NCBI GenBank assembly: GCA_023230535.1
Contig: JALNXC010000023.1
Location: forward strand, 1 to 10,293
Length of the DNA stretch: 10,293 nucleotides
From: Alkaliphilus sp.
GTDB lineage: Bacteria; Bacillota; Clostridia; Peptostreptococcales; Natronincolaceae
Reading direction: 5' to 3'
Shown here: in pieces, positions 1 to 6,476 of the stretch
How the letters are laid out: the number at the start of each line of letters is the position of its first letter
Numbering within the stretch: position 1 is the stretch's first letter
The notes under the pieces: model-generated
Told to the model about the DNA's origin: nothing
What the model saw: the letters and a program-made list of their open reading frames with translations, nothing else
Databases searched by the model: none
Translations under genes and position numbers: made by a program

Positions 1-462
1 CTCCATATAAGCCGCTGCGTCCTTGATATTTTTTTTCATGCCATCTTCATCTTTAGATAGAATTTCATACCTTATCCCCATGGCTTCCAATAATTTTAGA
101 GTAACTTCACCCTGTTTAGTATGCTGGGGTTCGTCCTTTTTTCCCGGTTCTCCCCTCCAGCCTATCAATAGCAATACCGGAATATTATAAACCTTGGGGT
201 CCGCCAACGAGAGTAAGGGATTGGTGGCATTTCCTAAACCGGAATTTTGCATATATACCAGTCCTATTTTCTCAGTTGCCAGATAATACCCTGCGGCCAA
301 CGCTATAGCATTTCCCTCATTGGCCGCGATTATGTTTCTCTCCCTATCGACATTCCCTATAATATACGCACAGAAATTCTTCAACAGAGAATCCGGAACA
401 CCTGAAAAGAAATTTATATTATTTTTATTCAATATATCGCAGAAATCCTTCGGTTTTATCAT
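1..462 (-). CDS. aepY: Phosphonopyruvate decarboxylase, N-terminal part (3' end outside window)
   Basis: This is the first 154 codons of a thiamine-diphosphate decarboxylase that converts phosphonopyruvate to phosphonoacetaldehyde and CO2, the irreversible step that pulls the unfavourable PEP mutase reaction forward. The visible part is the ThDP-pyrimidine-binding half. It contains SGVPDSLLK (residues 20-28), NEGNAIALAAGYY with the likely catalytic Glu49, MQNSGLGNATNPL (71-83) and GWRGEPGKKDEPQH (101-114), all typical of Ppd/AepY. The C-terminal pyrophosphate-binding half lies beyond the left edge, so the completeness of the gene cannot be judged. The ATG overlaps the stop of the PEP mutase gene in an ATGA (459-462), which suggests translational coupling. 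A GGAGGG Shine-Dalgarno lies about 8 bases upstream, inside the mutase gene. Sulfopyruvate decarboxylase is a related alternative, but the adjacent PEP mutase makes phosphonopyruvate the better substrate. Confidence 0.93.
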   Translation of the reverse strand, partial: MIKPKDFCDILNKNNINFFSGVPDSLLKNFCAYIIGNVDRERNIIAANEGNAIALAAGYYLATEKIGLVYMQNSGLGNATNPLLSLADPKVYNIPVLLLIGWRGEPGKKDEPQHTKQGEVTLKLLEAMGIRYEILSKDEDGMKKNIKDAAAYME

Positions 463-1763
463 TTTACCAGCCCTCCGGGAACCAAAGTTAATATTTCCCT
501 GATTGATAGACAACTTTTATCCGCTTCCAGGGCCCTCTCATTTTGCAGTATAGTCTCGGTCGTCTTCACCATTGCGGGGAAAGCACTCCTTATTAAATGA
601 TTGGCATATATAACTATATTGACACCCTTAAATTCTAACTCCTTTTCGGTAACCTGCGAATATGATGTCGGAACAACAACTAAAGGTACCCTTGTATCCA
701 AATCATTATATAACATACAAAATTCAAATATCTCCGCAGGGTCCTTCTCCCTGCTATGAATCATTATACCGTCCGCCCCCGCTTCTATATATGCCTCGGC
801 ACGCATAATCGCATCTTCCATCCCTGCTTTGAGGATCAAACTCTCTATCCTTGCGATGATCATAAAATCCTCTGTCACCTGTGCTTTTTTACCCTCGGAT
901 ATTTTCCTGCCGAAATTCTCTATACTGTCCTGCCATTGTAAAACTTCAATTCCAAACAAAGAATTTCTCTTGAGGCCGGTTTTATCTTCGATGATTATGG
1001 CGGAAACGCCCAATCTTTCCAAACTTTTTACAGTATAGACGAAATGCTCCACCTGGCCTCCCGTATCTCCGTCTAAGATGATGGGTTTTGTCGTCACTTC
1101 CAAAATATCATTGATTGTATTTAATCTGGATGTGAGATCGACCAATTCTATATCAGGTTTACCTTTAGCCGTAGAATCACACAGGCTGCTGATCCACATG
1201 CCGTCAAATTCCTTGATACAATCGTCTTTTTCTACCTTTGTTTTTTCAACGATCAAACCCGTCAATCCGCTATGTGCCTCCAGAATCCTCACAATCGGTT
1301 TAATCTCCAATAATCTCCTCAAACTCCCTAATCTTATCTGAGGGGTTGTTCCTATTCCCCTGATGGCTTCATCCAACTTAGAAATAGAAACTCCTTTTGT
1401 ATACTTAAATTCTACCAATTCCCCTCCCCACTGTTTGAGGAGTTCAATGACCTTGGCTCTTATATGACTTTGAGGACCTGTCCTCCAATCGTCGCCATGT
1501 ACTACATAATCAGGTTTTAACAACAATAAATTTTCCTCGTAATCCAGAGTGTTTTGCGGTATAACCCTTTTGACACCCTTGATATTTTCAATAACTTCTT
1601 TTCTATTTTCATACGGTAATAACGGTGCTCTTTTATATGAAGCTATGGCCTTATCTTTTAGCACACCGACTGTTACCTCCCCCAATTTTTCCGCTTTTTT
1701 AATTATATTTATATGGCCATTATGAATAATATCTGCACTCATAGCCAAATATACTGTTTTCAT
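459..1763 (-). CDS. aepX: Phosphoenolpyruvate mutase fused to N-terminal cytidylyltransferase-like domain
   Basis: The 434-residue protein has two domains. Residues 1-135 resemble the glycerol-3-phosphate cytidylyltransferase/TagD type, with the nucleotide-binding HNGH at 14-17 and GVSISKL at 124-130 in place of the GISTTKI-like motif of that family. Residues ~155-415 are a PEP mutase of the isocitrate-lyase superfamily. They include DGDTGG (231-236, Mg-binding aspartates), the diagnostic EDK-x5-NS signature (259-268) that separates PEP mutase from lyases, and ARIES (304-308). The enzyme interconverts PEP and phosphonopyruvate and forms the C-P bond. The fusion is known in bacterial phosphonate clusters, but its N-terminal activity is usually inferred. 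The ATG at 1763 is chosen because a GGGGGG Shine-Dalgarno (1772-1777) sits 8 bases upstream. An in-frame GTG at 1772 lies inside that site and is unlikely to be the start. It begins 19 bases after the reductase gene and overlaps the decarboxylase gene by 4 bases. Confidence 0.95.
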   Translation of the reverse strand: MKTVYLAMSADIIHNGHINIIKKAEKLGEVTVGVLKDKAIASYKRAPLLPYENRKEVIENIKGVKRVIPQNTLDYEENLLLLKPDYVVHGDDWRTGPQSHIRAKVIELLKQWGGELVEFKYTKGVSISKLDEAIRGIGTTPQIRLGSLRRLLEIKPIVRILEAHSGLTGLIVEKTKVEKDDCIKEFDGMWISSLCDSTAKGKPDIELVDLTSRLNTINDILEVTTKPIILDGDTGGQVEHFVYTVKSLERLGVSAIIIEDKTGLKRNSLFGIEVLQWQDSIENFGRKISEGKKAQVTEDFMIIARIESLILKAGMEDAIMRAEAYIEAGADGIMIHSREKDPAEIFEFCMLYNDLDTRVPLVVVPTSYSQVTEKELEFKGVNIVIYANHLIRSAFPAMVKTTETILQNERALEADKSCLSIREILTLVPGGLVK

Positions 1764-1782
1764 CAAAAACACCCCCCGATAT

Positions 1783-2922
1783 TTAATAAATATCTTTTAA
1801 AACTTCCCTCAATAGTTCCCTTGTAACCTCAACAGGATTATTATTCATACGGTCCGGGGTAAATGATCTTTTGATAATAGAATCGAAATCTTCCTCTTTT
1901 ATATTATAATCTCTGAGTTTAAACGGTATTTTAGATTTTAAAAAAATATTGTTGATTTTATTCTTTATCTGTGAAATCTCTTCAACATCAAAAGCGCTCA
2001 ATAGGGCATCCTTATCTATAATGGATTCCTTATTAATGTTAAAAAAATTAGCAAGAGTCATGCTCGTTGCTATTCCGTGGGGTATATTGTATTTTGAAGT
2101 TAAGGGATATGAGATAGAATGGCAGGCCGTTGTCTTGGTGTTGCTGAAAGCCAATCCCGCATACAGACTTGCCTGTGCGATCTTTGTTCTCAGATTCAAA
2201 TCGTTTAAATTATCTATCAAATTATTCAAATTTTTTATGATGAGTTCTATAGCCATTAATGCATACATTCTCACTATTTCATTTGTCCTTTTGGACCAAT
2301 ATGCTTCCAAGGCATGGCTCAATGCGTCCAAAGCGGTAGACACTGTCAATTGTAAAGGAAGATCCATTGTTAACGTAGGATCTATAATTGCTATTTTAGG
2401 ATATAACCTTTCACTCTCTATGGAATATTTTTTATTGTTTTCTTTGTCCCAGATTGTGGCCCAAGATGTGACCTCGGATCCTGTTCCCGCCGTGGTCGGT
2501 ATAGCTACAATAGGAATATCGATGCTGTTATTTTGATGTCTTTTATTTATTATACCTCTTTTTAATGTACTATAACCATTTATTTGCAAATTTTTAAATG
2601 CCGCCAGGCATTTCCCCATATCTATGACACTGCCGCCGCCGATGGCTATTATTGAATCATAATTTAATTTGTCCGTTTCAGATTTAAAACCGCACAATTC
2701 GCTTATTTCAGGATTAGAGGGAACACCGTCACAAACAAAAATTCTCCTATCATTCAATGATTTTAATATAATATCCAATTTTCCCGATTTTTTTAAAGAT
2801 TTACTGCCCGTCAAAATCAACACATTCTTCATATTTAAATCGGATGCCGTTATAATTTCAGGAAGGTCTTTTGTGATTTCAGGCCCCCATTTGAGTTTTA
2901 CCGGATTATAAAAACAAGACAT
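1783..2922 (-). CDS. Iron-containing alcohol dehydrogenase, probable phosphonoacetaldehyde reductase
   Basis: This is a 379-residue group III (iron-type) alcohol dehydrogenase of normal length. The N-terminal half carries the NAD(P)-binding GGGSVID (95-101) and IPTTAGTGSE (141-150). The all-helical C-terminal half carries the expected metal ligands: D199 and H203 in ALDALSHALEAY, H268 in ACHSISYP and H282 in NIPHGIATS. Its position between a nucleotidyltransferase and PEP mutase indicates a phosphonoacetaldehyde reductase comparable to FomC/PhpC of fosfomycin and phosphinothricin pathways. Such an enzyme would make 2-hydroxyethylphosphonate with NAD(P)H. The substrate is inferred from context, since the family is broad (lactaldehyde, propanediol and butanol dehydrogenases). 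The ATG at 2922 is preferred because a GAGGG site (2931-2935) lies 8 bases upstream. The upstream ATG at 2937 overlaps that site. The gene is strikingly A+T-rich, with many Asn, Lys and Ile codons. Confidence 0.9.
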   Translation of the reverse strand: MSCFYNPVKLKWGPEITKDLPEIITASDLNMKNVLILTGSKSLKKSGKLDIILKSLNDRRIFVCDGVPSNPEISELCGFKSETDKLNYDSIIAIGGGSVIDMGKCLAAFKNLQINGYSTLKRGIINKRHQNNSIDIPIVAIPTTAGTGSEVTSWATIWDKENNKKYSIESERLYPKIAIIDPTLTMDLPLQLTVSTALDALSHALEAYWSKRTNEIVRMYALMAIELIIKNLNNLIDNLNDLNLRTKIAQASLYAGLAFSNTKTTACHSISYPLTSKYNIPHGIATSMTLANFFNINKESIIDKDALLSAFDVEEISQIKNKINNIFLKSKIPFKLRDYNIKEEDFDSIIKRSFTPDRMNNNPVEVTRELLREVLKDIY

Positions 2923-2955
2923 GATTATCACCCTCATAAAATCTGTATTTATATT

Positions 2956-3666
2956 TTATGCCCGCAATTTATTCCTCAACAATTGCAAATCATATACCGT
3001 ATCCACTTCCATGCACAGCCTTCCTTTTACATCCAAAGGTTTTAATACTACCTCGTTCAGGACATTATTTAGAGCCTCCTCGGCATAAACATCTATTTTC
3101 CCATCGACACAAAATTCATGTATGGACCCTTTCCAAACATCCCAATCGCTGCCGTTTAATTTATATAGCGGCTGACAAGATACACAATTACCGTTATTGA
3201 TATATGTCGCGATTTTTCTTATCCGTTCATTTCCTATTTCCGCCTTAAAGTCTTTTTCAGGCAATGGTAATGTCGAATCCACCACCACACAGCTTGTATT
3301 TGAACTTATAATATCATTTAATATATTCTCATCAAAATATAAATCACCATGGAGCAATATTATATCCTCATATAATTCATCCGATGCCAAATATATAGAA
3401 TAAATATAATTAGTATTCGAATAAGAAGAATTATGTATATATGTGATATCTAAATTGCCGAATTCAGTGTCTATGAAATCTTTGAGTTTATTCCCCATAT
3501 GCCCCGTAGTTATCAATATGCTTTCGATACCTACGTTCTCAAGTGCTTTTATTTGATGATATATCAGCGGGACTCCATCCCAAATTTCCACCATGCTTTT
3601 ATGATTGTTTTTTGTAAATTCACCCATCCGTGAACCCGTACCTGAGTTTAATATAATAGCCTTCAA
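2956..3666 (-). CDS. NTP-transferase (CTP:phosphonate cytidylyltransferase-like)
   Basis: This is a 236-residue MobA/GT-A-type nucleotidyltransferase. The start motif KAIILNSGTGSRMGE (residues 2-16), the conserved Lys23 in NNHKSMVEI, the HGDLYF metal-binding Asp (106-111) and the late MEVDTVYDL (219-227) match the LicC-like phosphocholine cytidylyltransferase group. In phosphonate clusters the related PntC enzymes activate aminoethylphosphonate with CTP. Here the most likely substrate is 2-hydroxyethylphosphonate, giving a CMP-ester donor, but this is inferred from the neighbours. It is the first gene of the phosphonate operon, and the reductase gene follows after 33 bases. Both candidate starts are TTG. 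The one at 3666 is preferred because the protein then begins like its family and AAAGG (3676-3680) lies about 9 bases upstream. The TTG at 3675 is only 2 bases from that site and would add three residues. Confidence 0.87.
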   Translation of the reverse strand: MKAIILNSGTGSRMGEFTKNNHKSMVEIWDGVPLIYHQIKALENVGIESILITTGHMGNKLKDFIDTEFGNLDITYIHNSSYSNTNYIYSIYLASDELYEDIILLHGDLYFDENILNDIISSNTSCVVVDSTLPLPEKDFKAEIGNERIRKIATYINNGNCVSCQPLYKLNGSDWDVWKGSIHEFCVDGKIDVYAEEALNNVLNEVVLKPLDVKGRLCMEVDTVYDLQLLRNKLRA

Positions 3667-3673
3667 CTTATCC

Positions 3674-3783
3674 AAACCTTTCTTGATTTATTTTTATACA
3701 TAAAATATATTAAATATCTTAACCTTTGATTAAACCTTTCCCGCTTGATTTTCATATCACAAAATATGTTGAATGTCTTAACT
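3674..3783. repeat. Imperfect tandem duplication in the phosphonate operon leader
   Basis: Two related segments lie at 3674-3723 and 3732-3783 with an offset of about 58 bases. They share AAACCTTTC (9/9), CTTGATTT (8/8) and a 22-base block (3702-3723 versus 3761-3782, approximately) with 19 identities. All three differences in that block are A/G transitions on the plus strand. One copy carries a 4-base insertion and a 3-base shortening relative to the other. On the coding strand the shared AAACCTTTC is the complement of the GAAAGGTTT that provides the ribosome site of the downstream gene, so the duplicated unit includes a Shine-Dalgarno-like element. The segment fills most of the 131-base gap between the TPM gene and the operon. 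Confidence 0.75.
3693..3722 (-). promoter_or_regulatory. Candidate promoter of the phosphonate operon
   Basis: On the minus strand TTAAGA (3722-3717) is followed after 18 bases by TATAAA (3698-3693). These are fair matches to sigma-A -35 (4/6) and -10 (5/6) boxes. Transcription would start near 3686 and leave a leader of about 20 bases that includes the ribosome site. The TTAAGA box also occurs in the other copy of the leader duplication, but the matching -10 there is poor (ATATGA). The surrounding DNA is so A+T-rich that chance matches are likely. Confidence 0.33.
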
Positions 3784-3797
3784 TTTCGTCCGGATAT

Positions 3798-4682
3798 TTA
3801 CCATTTACGAGAGGCGCCACCGCCACCGGAAGAGCCTCCACCAAATTTGCCCCCGCCTATTGTAGGTCCGCTCCCGCGGGAACCGCCCCCGAAAGGACTG
3901 CTGCCGTGTCCGGTCCCAAAACCTCCGCCAAACCCGCCGCCCATGGGGCCCCTGTGTGTCGGGCCCGCGTATCTCCCTCCGGCCAAATTCCTGAATAATG
4001 AAGCTGTCAACCAAAAAAGATTTCTACCCAGCAATTTAGATAATACAAACATGGCGATTATAATACTGAAAAATAATAGCCCTATTGTTCTAATGATATC
4101 CGCAATCGAAATAGGTTCCTGCAGAACAACGGGTGTTATGGATTTTGAACCCTCAAAAATCTGCTCCGCATCGATATCATATTCCATTAAAATTTCATTG
4201 AGTATGAGGCTATAAGCAGTGGCAATCCCTTCACTGTAGTTGTCCTCCTGAAAATAAAGAATCATTTTATCCAGAATAGCCCCGGCCTTGGCATCATTTA
4301 TAGCGCCTTCAAGCCCGTACCCCACCTCAATGCGTGCTTCCCTGTCTTCTTGAGCAACTAAAAGTAACACACCGTTTCTTTTATCCTTATCACCGATCCC
4401 CCATTGTCTGAATAAATTGAGAGCGTACTCTTCAATGGGCCTACCGTCCATCGACGGTACAGTAACAATTACCAATTCCGCCGATGTTGTTTTCTTAAGA
4501 GTACTGCTCATTCTGAGCATATCGTCCTTAACTTCATCAGATAACATGGAAGCATAATCCTGTACATATATATCCACCGTAGGTGCCTCAGGAATAGCTA
4601 AGCCATAGGCAACCAGCAAGGATAAGCATATCAGTAAAGTTATTATAAACACAGATATCAGAGTTTTTGTTCGATTTTTCAA
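3798..4682 (-). CDS. TPM-domain (YgcG family) membrane protein with Gly-rich tail
   Basis: The 294-residue protein has an N-terminal hydrophobic segment (residues 8-27, signal peptide or anchor) and an extracytoplasmic TPM domain (about 38-165; YVQDYASMLSD at 39-49, RNGVLLLVAQEDREARIEVGYG at 102-123). A second membrane segment follows at about 193-217. The C-terminal tail from about 235 is rich in Gly and Ser and ends GGGGASRKW, a terminal pattern usual for this family. TPM proteins are often encoded beside LemA, as here. Suggested roles include envelope quality control and photosystem repair in plants, but no biochemical activity is firmly assigned in bacteria. The start is TTG at 4682, 8 bases after an AGGGAG Shine-Dalgarno (4691-4696). 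The longer reading from GTG 4691 begins within that site. It lies 150 bases after lemA, so it may have its own promoter. Confidence 0.9.
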   Translation of the reverse strand: MKNRTKTLISVFIITLLICLSLLVAYGLAIPEAPTVDIYVQDYASMLSDEVKDDMLRMSSTLKKTTSAELVIVTVPSMDGRPIEEYALNLFRQWGIGDKDKRNGVLLLVAQEDREARIEVGYGLEGAINDAKAGAILDKMILYFQEDNYSEGIATAYSLILNEILMEYDIDAEQIFEGSKSITPVVLQEPISIADIIRTIGLLFFSIIIAMFVLSKLLGRNLFWLTASLFRNLAGGRYAGPTHRGPMGGGFGGGFGTGHGSSPFGGGSRGSGPTIGGGKFGGGSSGGGGASRKW

Positions 4683-4832
4683 ATCATTCACTCCCTATAA
4701 TTGTATGCGCGGTTTACGTTGTAGTTAAACGATTTAGATACTTATAAGAAATACAGCGGAATCACATTGCAGGATATAATTACAGCCCTGCAAATTGATA
4801 TAAAAAATTTACCTATTACTATACTATGCTTT
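4683..4832. promoter_or_regulatory. lemA-TPM spacer with a 7-bp dyad
   Basis: This A+T-rich 150-base spacer contains a perfect inverted repeat, TTGCAGG (4767-4773) and CCTGCAA (4787-4793), with a 13-base loop. It also contains a weaker pair, GTTTA (4712-4716) and TAAAC (4726-4730), near the TPM gene's ribosome site. Neither arm is followed by a convincing T-run on the minus strand, so the first dyad looks more like a protein-binding site or a processing hairpin than a terminator. No promoter stands out. Confidence 0.3.
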
Positions 4833-5402
4833 CTAATCAAATTTTACACTCGGTGCTTTGCCGGCCTCTTGTTCCATTTCAAAATACGGTTGTTGTTCAA
4901 ACCCCAACATACCCGCTAAAATATTTGTCGGAAATCGCCTGATTGTTTGATTATATGTCTGCACAGAACCGTTGTAATCCTGGCGTGCCACTGCCAGACG
5001 GTTTTCGGTTCCGGCCAATTCGTCCTGCAATCGTATAAACTGCTCATTGGCTTTCAGTTCCGGATAATTTTCCGCTATTACAAGTAATCTGCTCAATGCT
5101 CCTGTCAATTCCTGATTAGCCCCTATGATTTCTTCCCGATTGCCGCCCTGGCCTATGCGGGCCCTGGCATCCGCTATCTCGGTAAATATCTCTTTTTCAT
5201 GAGTCGCATAACCCTTGGTCACTTCCACTAAATTCGGTACTAAATCATACCTCCGCTGCATAAGATTTTCTACCTGTTTCCAATCGGCATCAATAGTTTC
5301 GTCCATCACTACCAGTTTGTTATAATTGCTTGCCACCGACATTATGGGCAGTATTACTATCAATAAGATAATTGCCAATACAATAATCCAAGTTTTCTTC
5401 AT
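4833..5402 (-). CDS. lemA: LemA family protein
   Basis: The 189-residue protein has one N-terminal transmembrane helix (residues 5-23) followed by an extracytoplasmic helical domain with the family landmarks. These are the VENLMQRRYDLVPNLVEVTKGYATHE stretch (about 44-69), the LLVIAENYPELKANEQFIRLQDELAGTENRLAVARQDYN stretch (about 106-144) and the terminal RRFPTNILAGMLGFEQQPYFE (155-175). LemA proteins are small helical envelope proteins of uncertain function, and the TPM protein beside it is a usual partner. The ATG at 5402 is chosen because an AAGGGAG Shine-Dalgarno (5411-5417) lies 8 bases upstream. The more upstream ATG at 5420 would overlap that site. The protein is complete and has the normal family length. 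Confidence 0.95.
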   Translation of the reverse strand: MKKTWIIVLAIILLIVILPIMSVASNYNKLVVMDETIDADWKQVENLMQRRYDLVPNLVEVTKGYATHEKEIFTEIADARARIGQGGNREEIIGANQELTGALSRLLVIAENYPELKANEQFIRLQDELAGTENRLAVARQDYNGSVQTYNQTIRRFPTNILAGMLGFEQQPYFEMEQEAGKAPSVKFD

Positions 5403-5451
5403 GTTTCTTACTCCCTTCATAAATATGTCTACATCGTTATAATACCATAAA

Positions 5452-5479
5452 ATAATATGATTTGGGTTATTAAAATCAA
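5452..5479 (-). promoter_or_regulatory. Candidate lemA promoter
   Basis: On the minus strand TTGATT (5479-5474) and TATTAT (5457-5452) are 16 bases apart and lie about 50 bases upstream of the lemA start. A second TATTAT occurs at 5444-5439. The matches are moderate and the region is A+T-rich. This is offered only because the repeat array and a possible terminator separate lemA from comF. Confidence 0.28.
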
Positions 5480-5497
5480 CAAATGAATACTTTGCTC

Positions 5498-5644
5498 ATG
5501 AACCGCAGGCATTACTGCATGAAACGCGAGCGCCGCCGCATAAACTGCGGATGCCGCTGCATGAACTACAAGTGCTGCCGCATGAACTACAAGTGCTGCT
5601 GCATGAATCGCGGGTGCTACGGCATGAACTGTAGGACTTGTCAT
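5498..5644. repeat. Seven degenerate 21-bp tandem repeats between comF and lemA
   Basis: Seven consecutive 21-base units start at 5498, 5519, 5540, 5561, 5582, 5603 and 5624. Each opens with ATGAA or a close variant on the plus strand. Units 4 and 5 differ at one base and the outer units are more diverged. The array is G+C-richer than its surroundings. Because 21 is a multiple of three, reading frames stay open through it. The minus strand reads as a 71-residue ORF (5644-5429) with a VHAAALV-like heptad and a hydrophobic tail, but with no well-spaced ribosome site. The plus strand reads as a Cys-rich heptad (MNYKCCx) in an ORF that runs into comF. Comparing neighbouring units, 17 of 42 differences fall on the third codon position of the minus frame, 13 on the first and 12 on the second. 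This is only a weak hint of coding. The array is therefore listed as a repeat and not as a gene. Confidence 0.85.
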
Positions 5645-5672
5645 GCTTCCCGGCTTTTATACATTTTCTGTC

Positions 5673-5698
5673 AAAAAAATATCCGCAAAATATTTTTA
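5673..5698 (-). terminator. Weak A/T-stem hairpin at the comF stop codon
   Basis: On the minus strand an 8-base all-A/T arm (5698-5690 region) can pair with its complement (5682-5675 region) around a TTTGCGG loop (5689-5683), followed directly by more T residues to 5673. The hairpin overlaps the comF stop (5698-5696). Its position suits a terminator, but an A/T-only stem is weak, so function is uncertain. Confidence 0.35.
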
Positions 5699-6430
5699 AT
5701 CCCTTGCAAAGGTAAACACTGTTACGGATTTCGCACCGCTGTTTATCAATTCTTTGCTGCAGGAATTAACCGTAGAGCCCGTGGTAAATATATCATCCAC
5801 CAACAGTATATCCCTGTCTGCTATTATTCTTTGATCTATTACCTTAAAGGCTCCCTCAACATTTTTTAACCTCTCTCTTTTGGTTAAATTGTACATAACC
5901 TTGGTGTTCCTAATTCTGGCACATGAATCTACATTTAGAGGTATACCTGTTTTTTCAGATATATGTTTGCCTATAAGAGTTGATTGATTAAAACCCCGTT
6001 CCCTTTCTTTATTTTTATATAGAGGCACGGGAATAATTATATCTATTCCTAGCCCCTCCTGCTTTAGCCTATCCGCCATGATACAACCAATTGTTTTCGC
6101 CAAGTATGTATGATTAGAATATTTTAATTTGTATATCAGTGTTTTTACATCTTTTTCATATTTTACTACGGATATTGCCCTGTCAAAATAATAATCGCTA
6201 TTTGCACATTGCCGGCAAATCGGGCCCTCTTCTATCATCCTTAGTGGTATGCCGCATTTAACACAGTGGTGCTCCGGGATAAATGGAAGGTTGTTGTAGC
6301 AATTATGACACAGACTATATTTAGCATCCTTTTCCTGGGTCCCGCCGCACATATAACAGATGGTTTTCGACGGATATATCAGGTCCAAAAAAGCATTCGT
6401 ATATTCTTCTATTATCTTTAAAATTTTCAT
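5696..6430 (-). CDS. comF: ComF family protein (phosphoribosyltransferase-fold competence protein)
   Basis: The 244-residue protein begins with a zinc-ribbon region carrying four CxxC pairs (C25/C28, C41/C44, C56/C59, C72/C75). A type I phosphoribosyltransferase fold follows, with PVPLYKNKERERGFNQS (134-150) and the PRPP-loop-like ILLVDDIFTTGST (208-220). ComF/ComFC proteins act in the cytoplasm during natural transformation and are thought to help handle incoming single-stranded DNA with the ComFA helicase. In many non-competent Firmicutes the gene is kept without comFA, and none is seen here. The ATG at 6430 gives a family-like N-terminus, though its GGAGGGG site lies about 11 bases upstream, which is rather long. 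A GTG at 6442 directly abuts that site and is less likely. It follows recD2, a common neighbour in Clostridia, but is separated from it by a REP-like element. Confidence 0.93.
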   Translation of the reverse strand: MKILKIIEEYTNAFLDLIYPSKTICYMCGGTQEKDAKYSLCHNCYNNLPFIPEHHCVKCGIPLRMIEEGPICRQCANSDYYFDRAISVVKYEKDVKTLIYKLKYSNHTYLAKTIGCIMADRLKQEGLGIDIIIPVPLYKNKERERGFNQSTLIGKHISEKTGIPLNVDSCARIRNTKVMYNLTKRERLKNVEGAFKVIDQRIIADRDILLVDDIFTTGSTVNSCSKELINSGAKSVTVFTFARD

Positions 6431-6476
6431 ATGTGACAGCACCCCTCCAAGACTCCAAGATAACTAAGAAACTTCT

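Noticed and set aside
459..1763. Reading the mutase as a methylisocitrate lyase or oxaloacetate hydrolase paralogue.
   Set aside because: The EDK-x5-NS signature is present and the gene overlaps a phosphonopyruvate decarboxylase gene, which together indicate PEP mutase.
1949..2536. A 195-codon open frame on the plus strand.
   Set aside because: It lies wholly inside the dehydrogenase gene on the opposite strand, which has all expected metal ligands and motifs. It has no recognisable domain of its own.
3745..4215. A Pro-rich open frame on the plus strand.
   Set aside because: The proline repeats are the complement of the Gly-rich tail of the TPM protein (GGN codons read backwards).
4700..4730. 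A TTAACT and TACAAT pair with 17-base spacing just before the TPM gene.
   Set aside because: The start of transcription would fall on the Shine-Dalgarno itself, which makes it an unlikely promoter in this A+T-rich spacer.
5483..5869. A Cys-rich, metallothionein-like open frame on the plus strand.
   Set aside because: It depends on the 21-bp repeat array, then runs antisense through the 3' end of comF. Differences between repeat units do not favour third positions of this frame.
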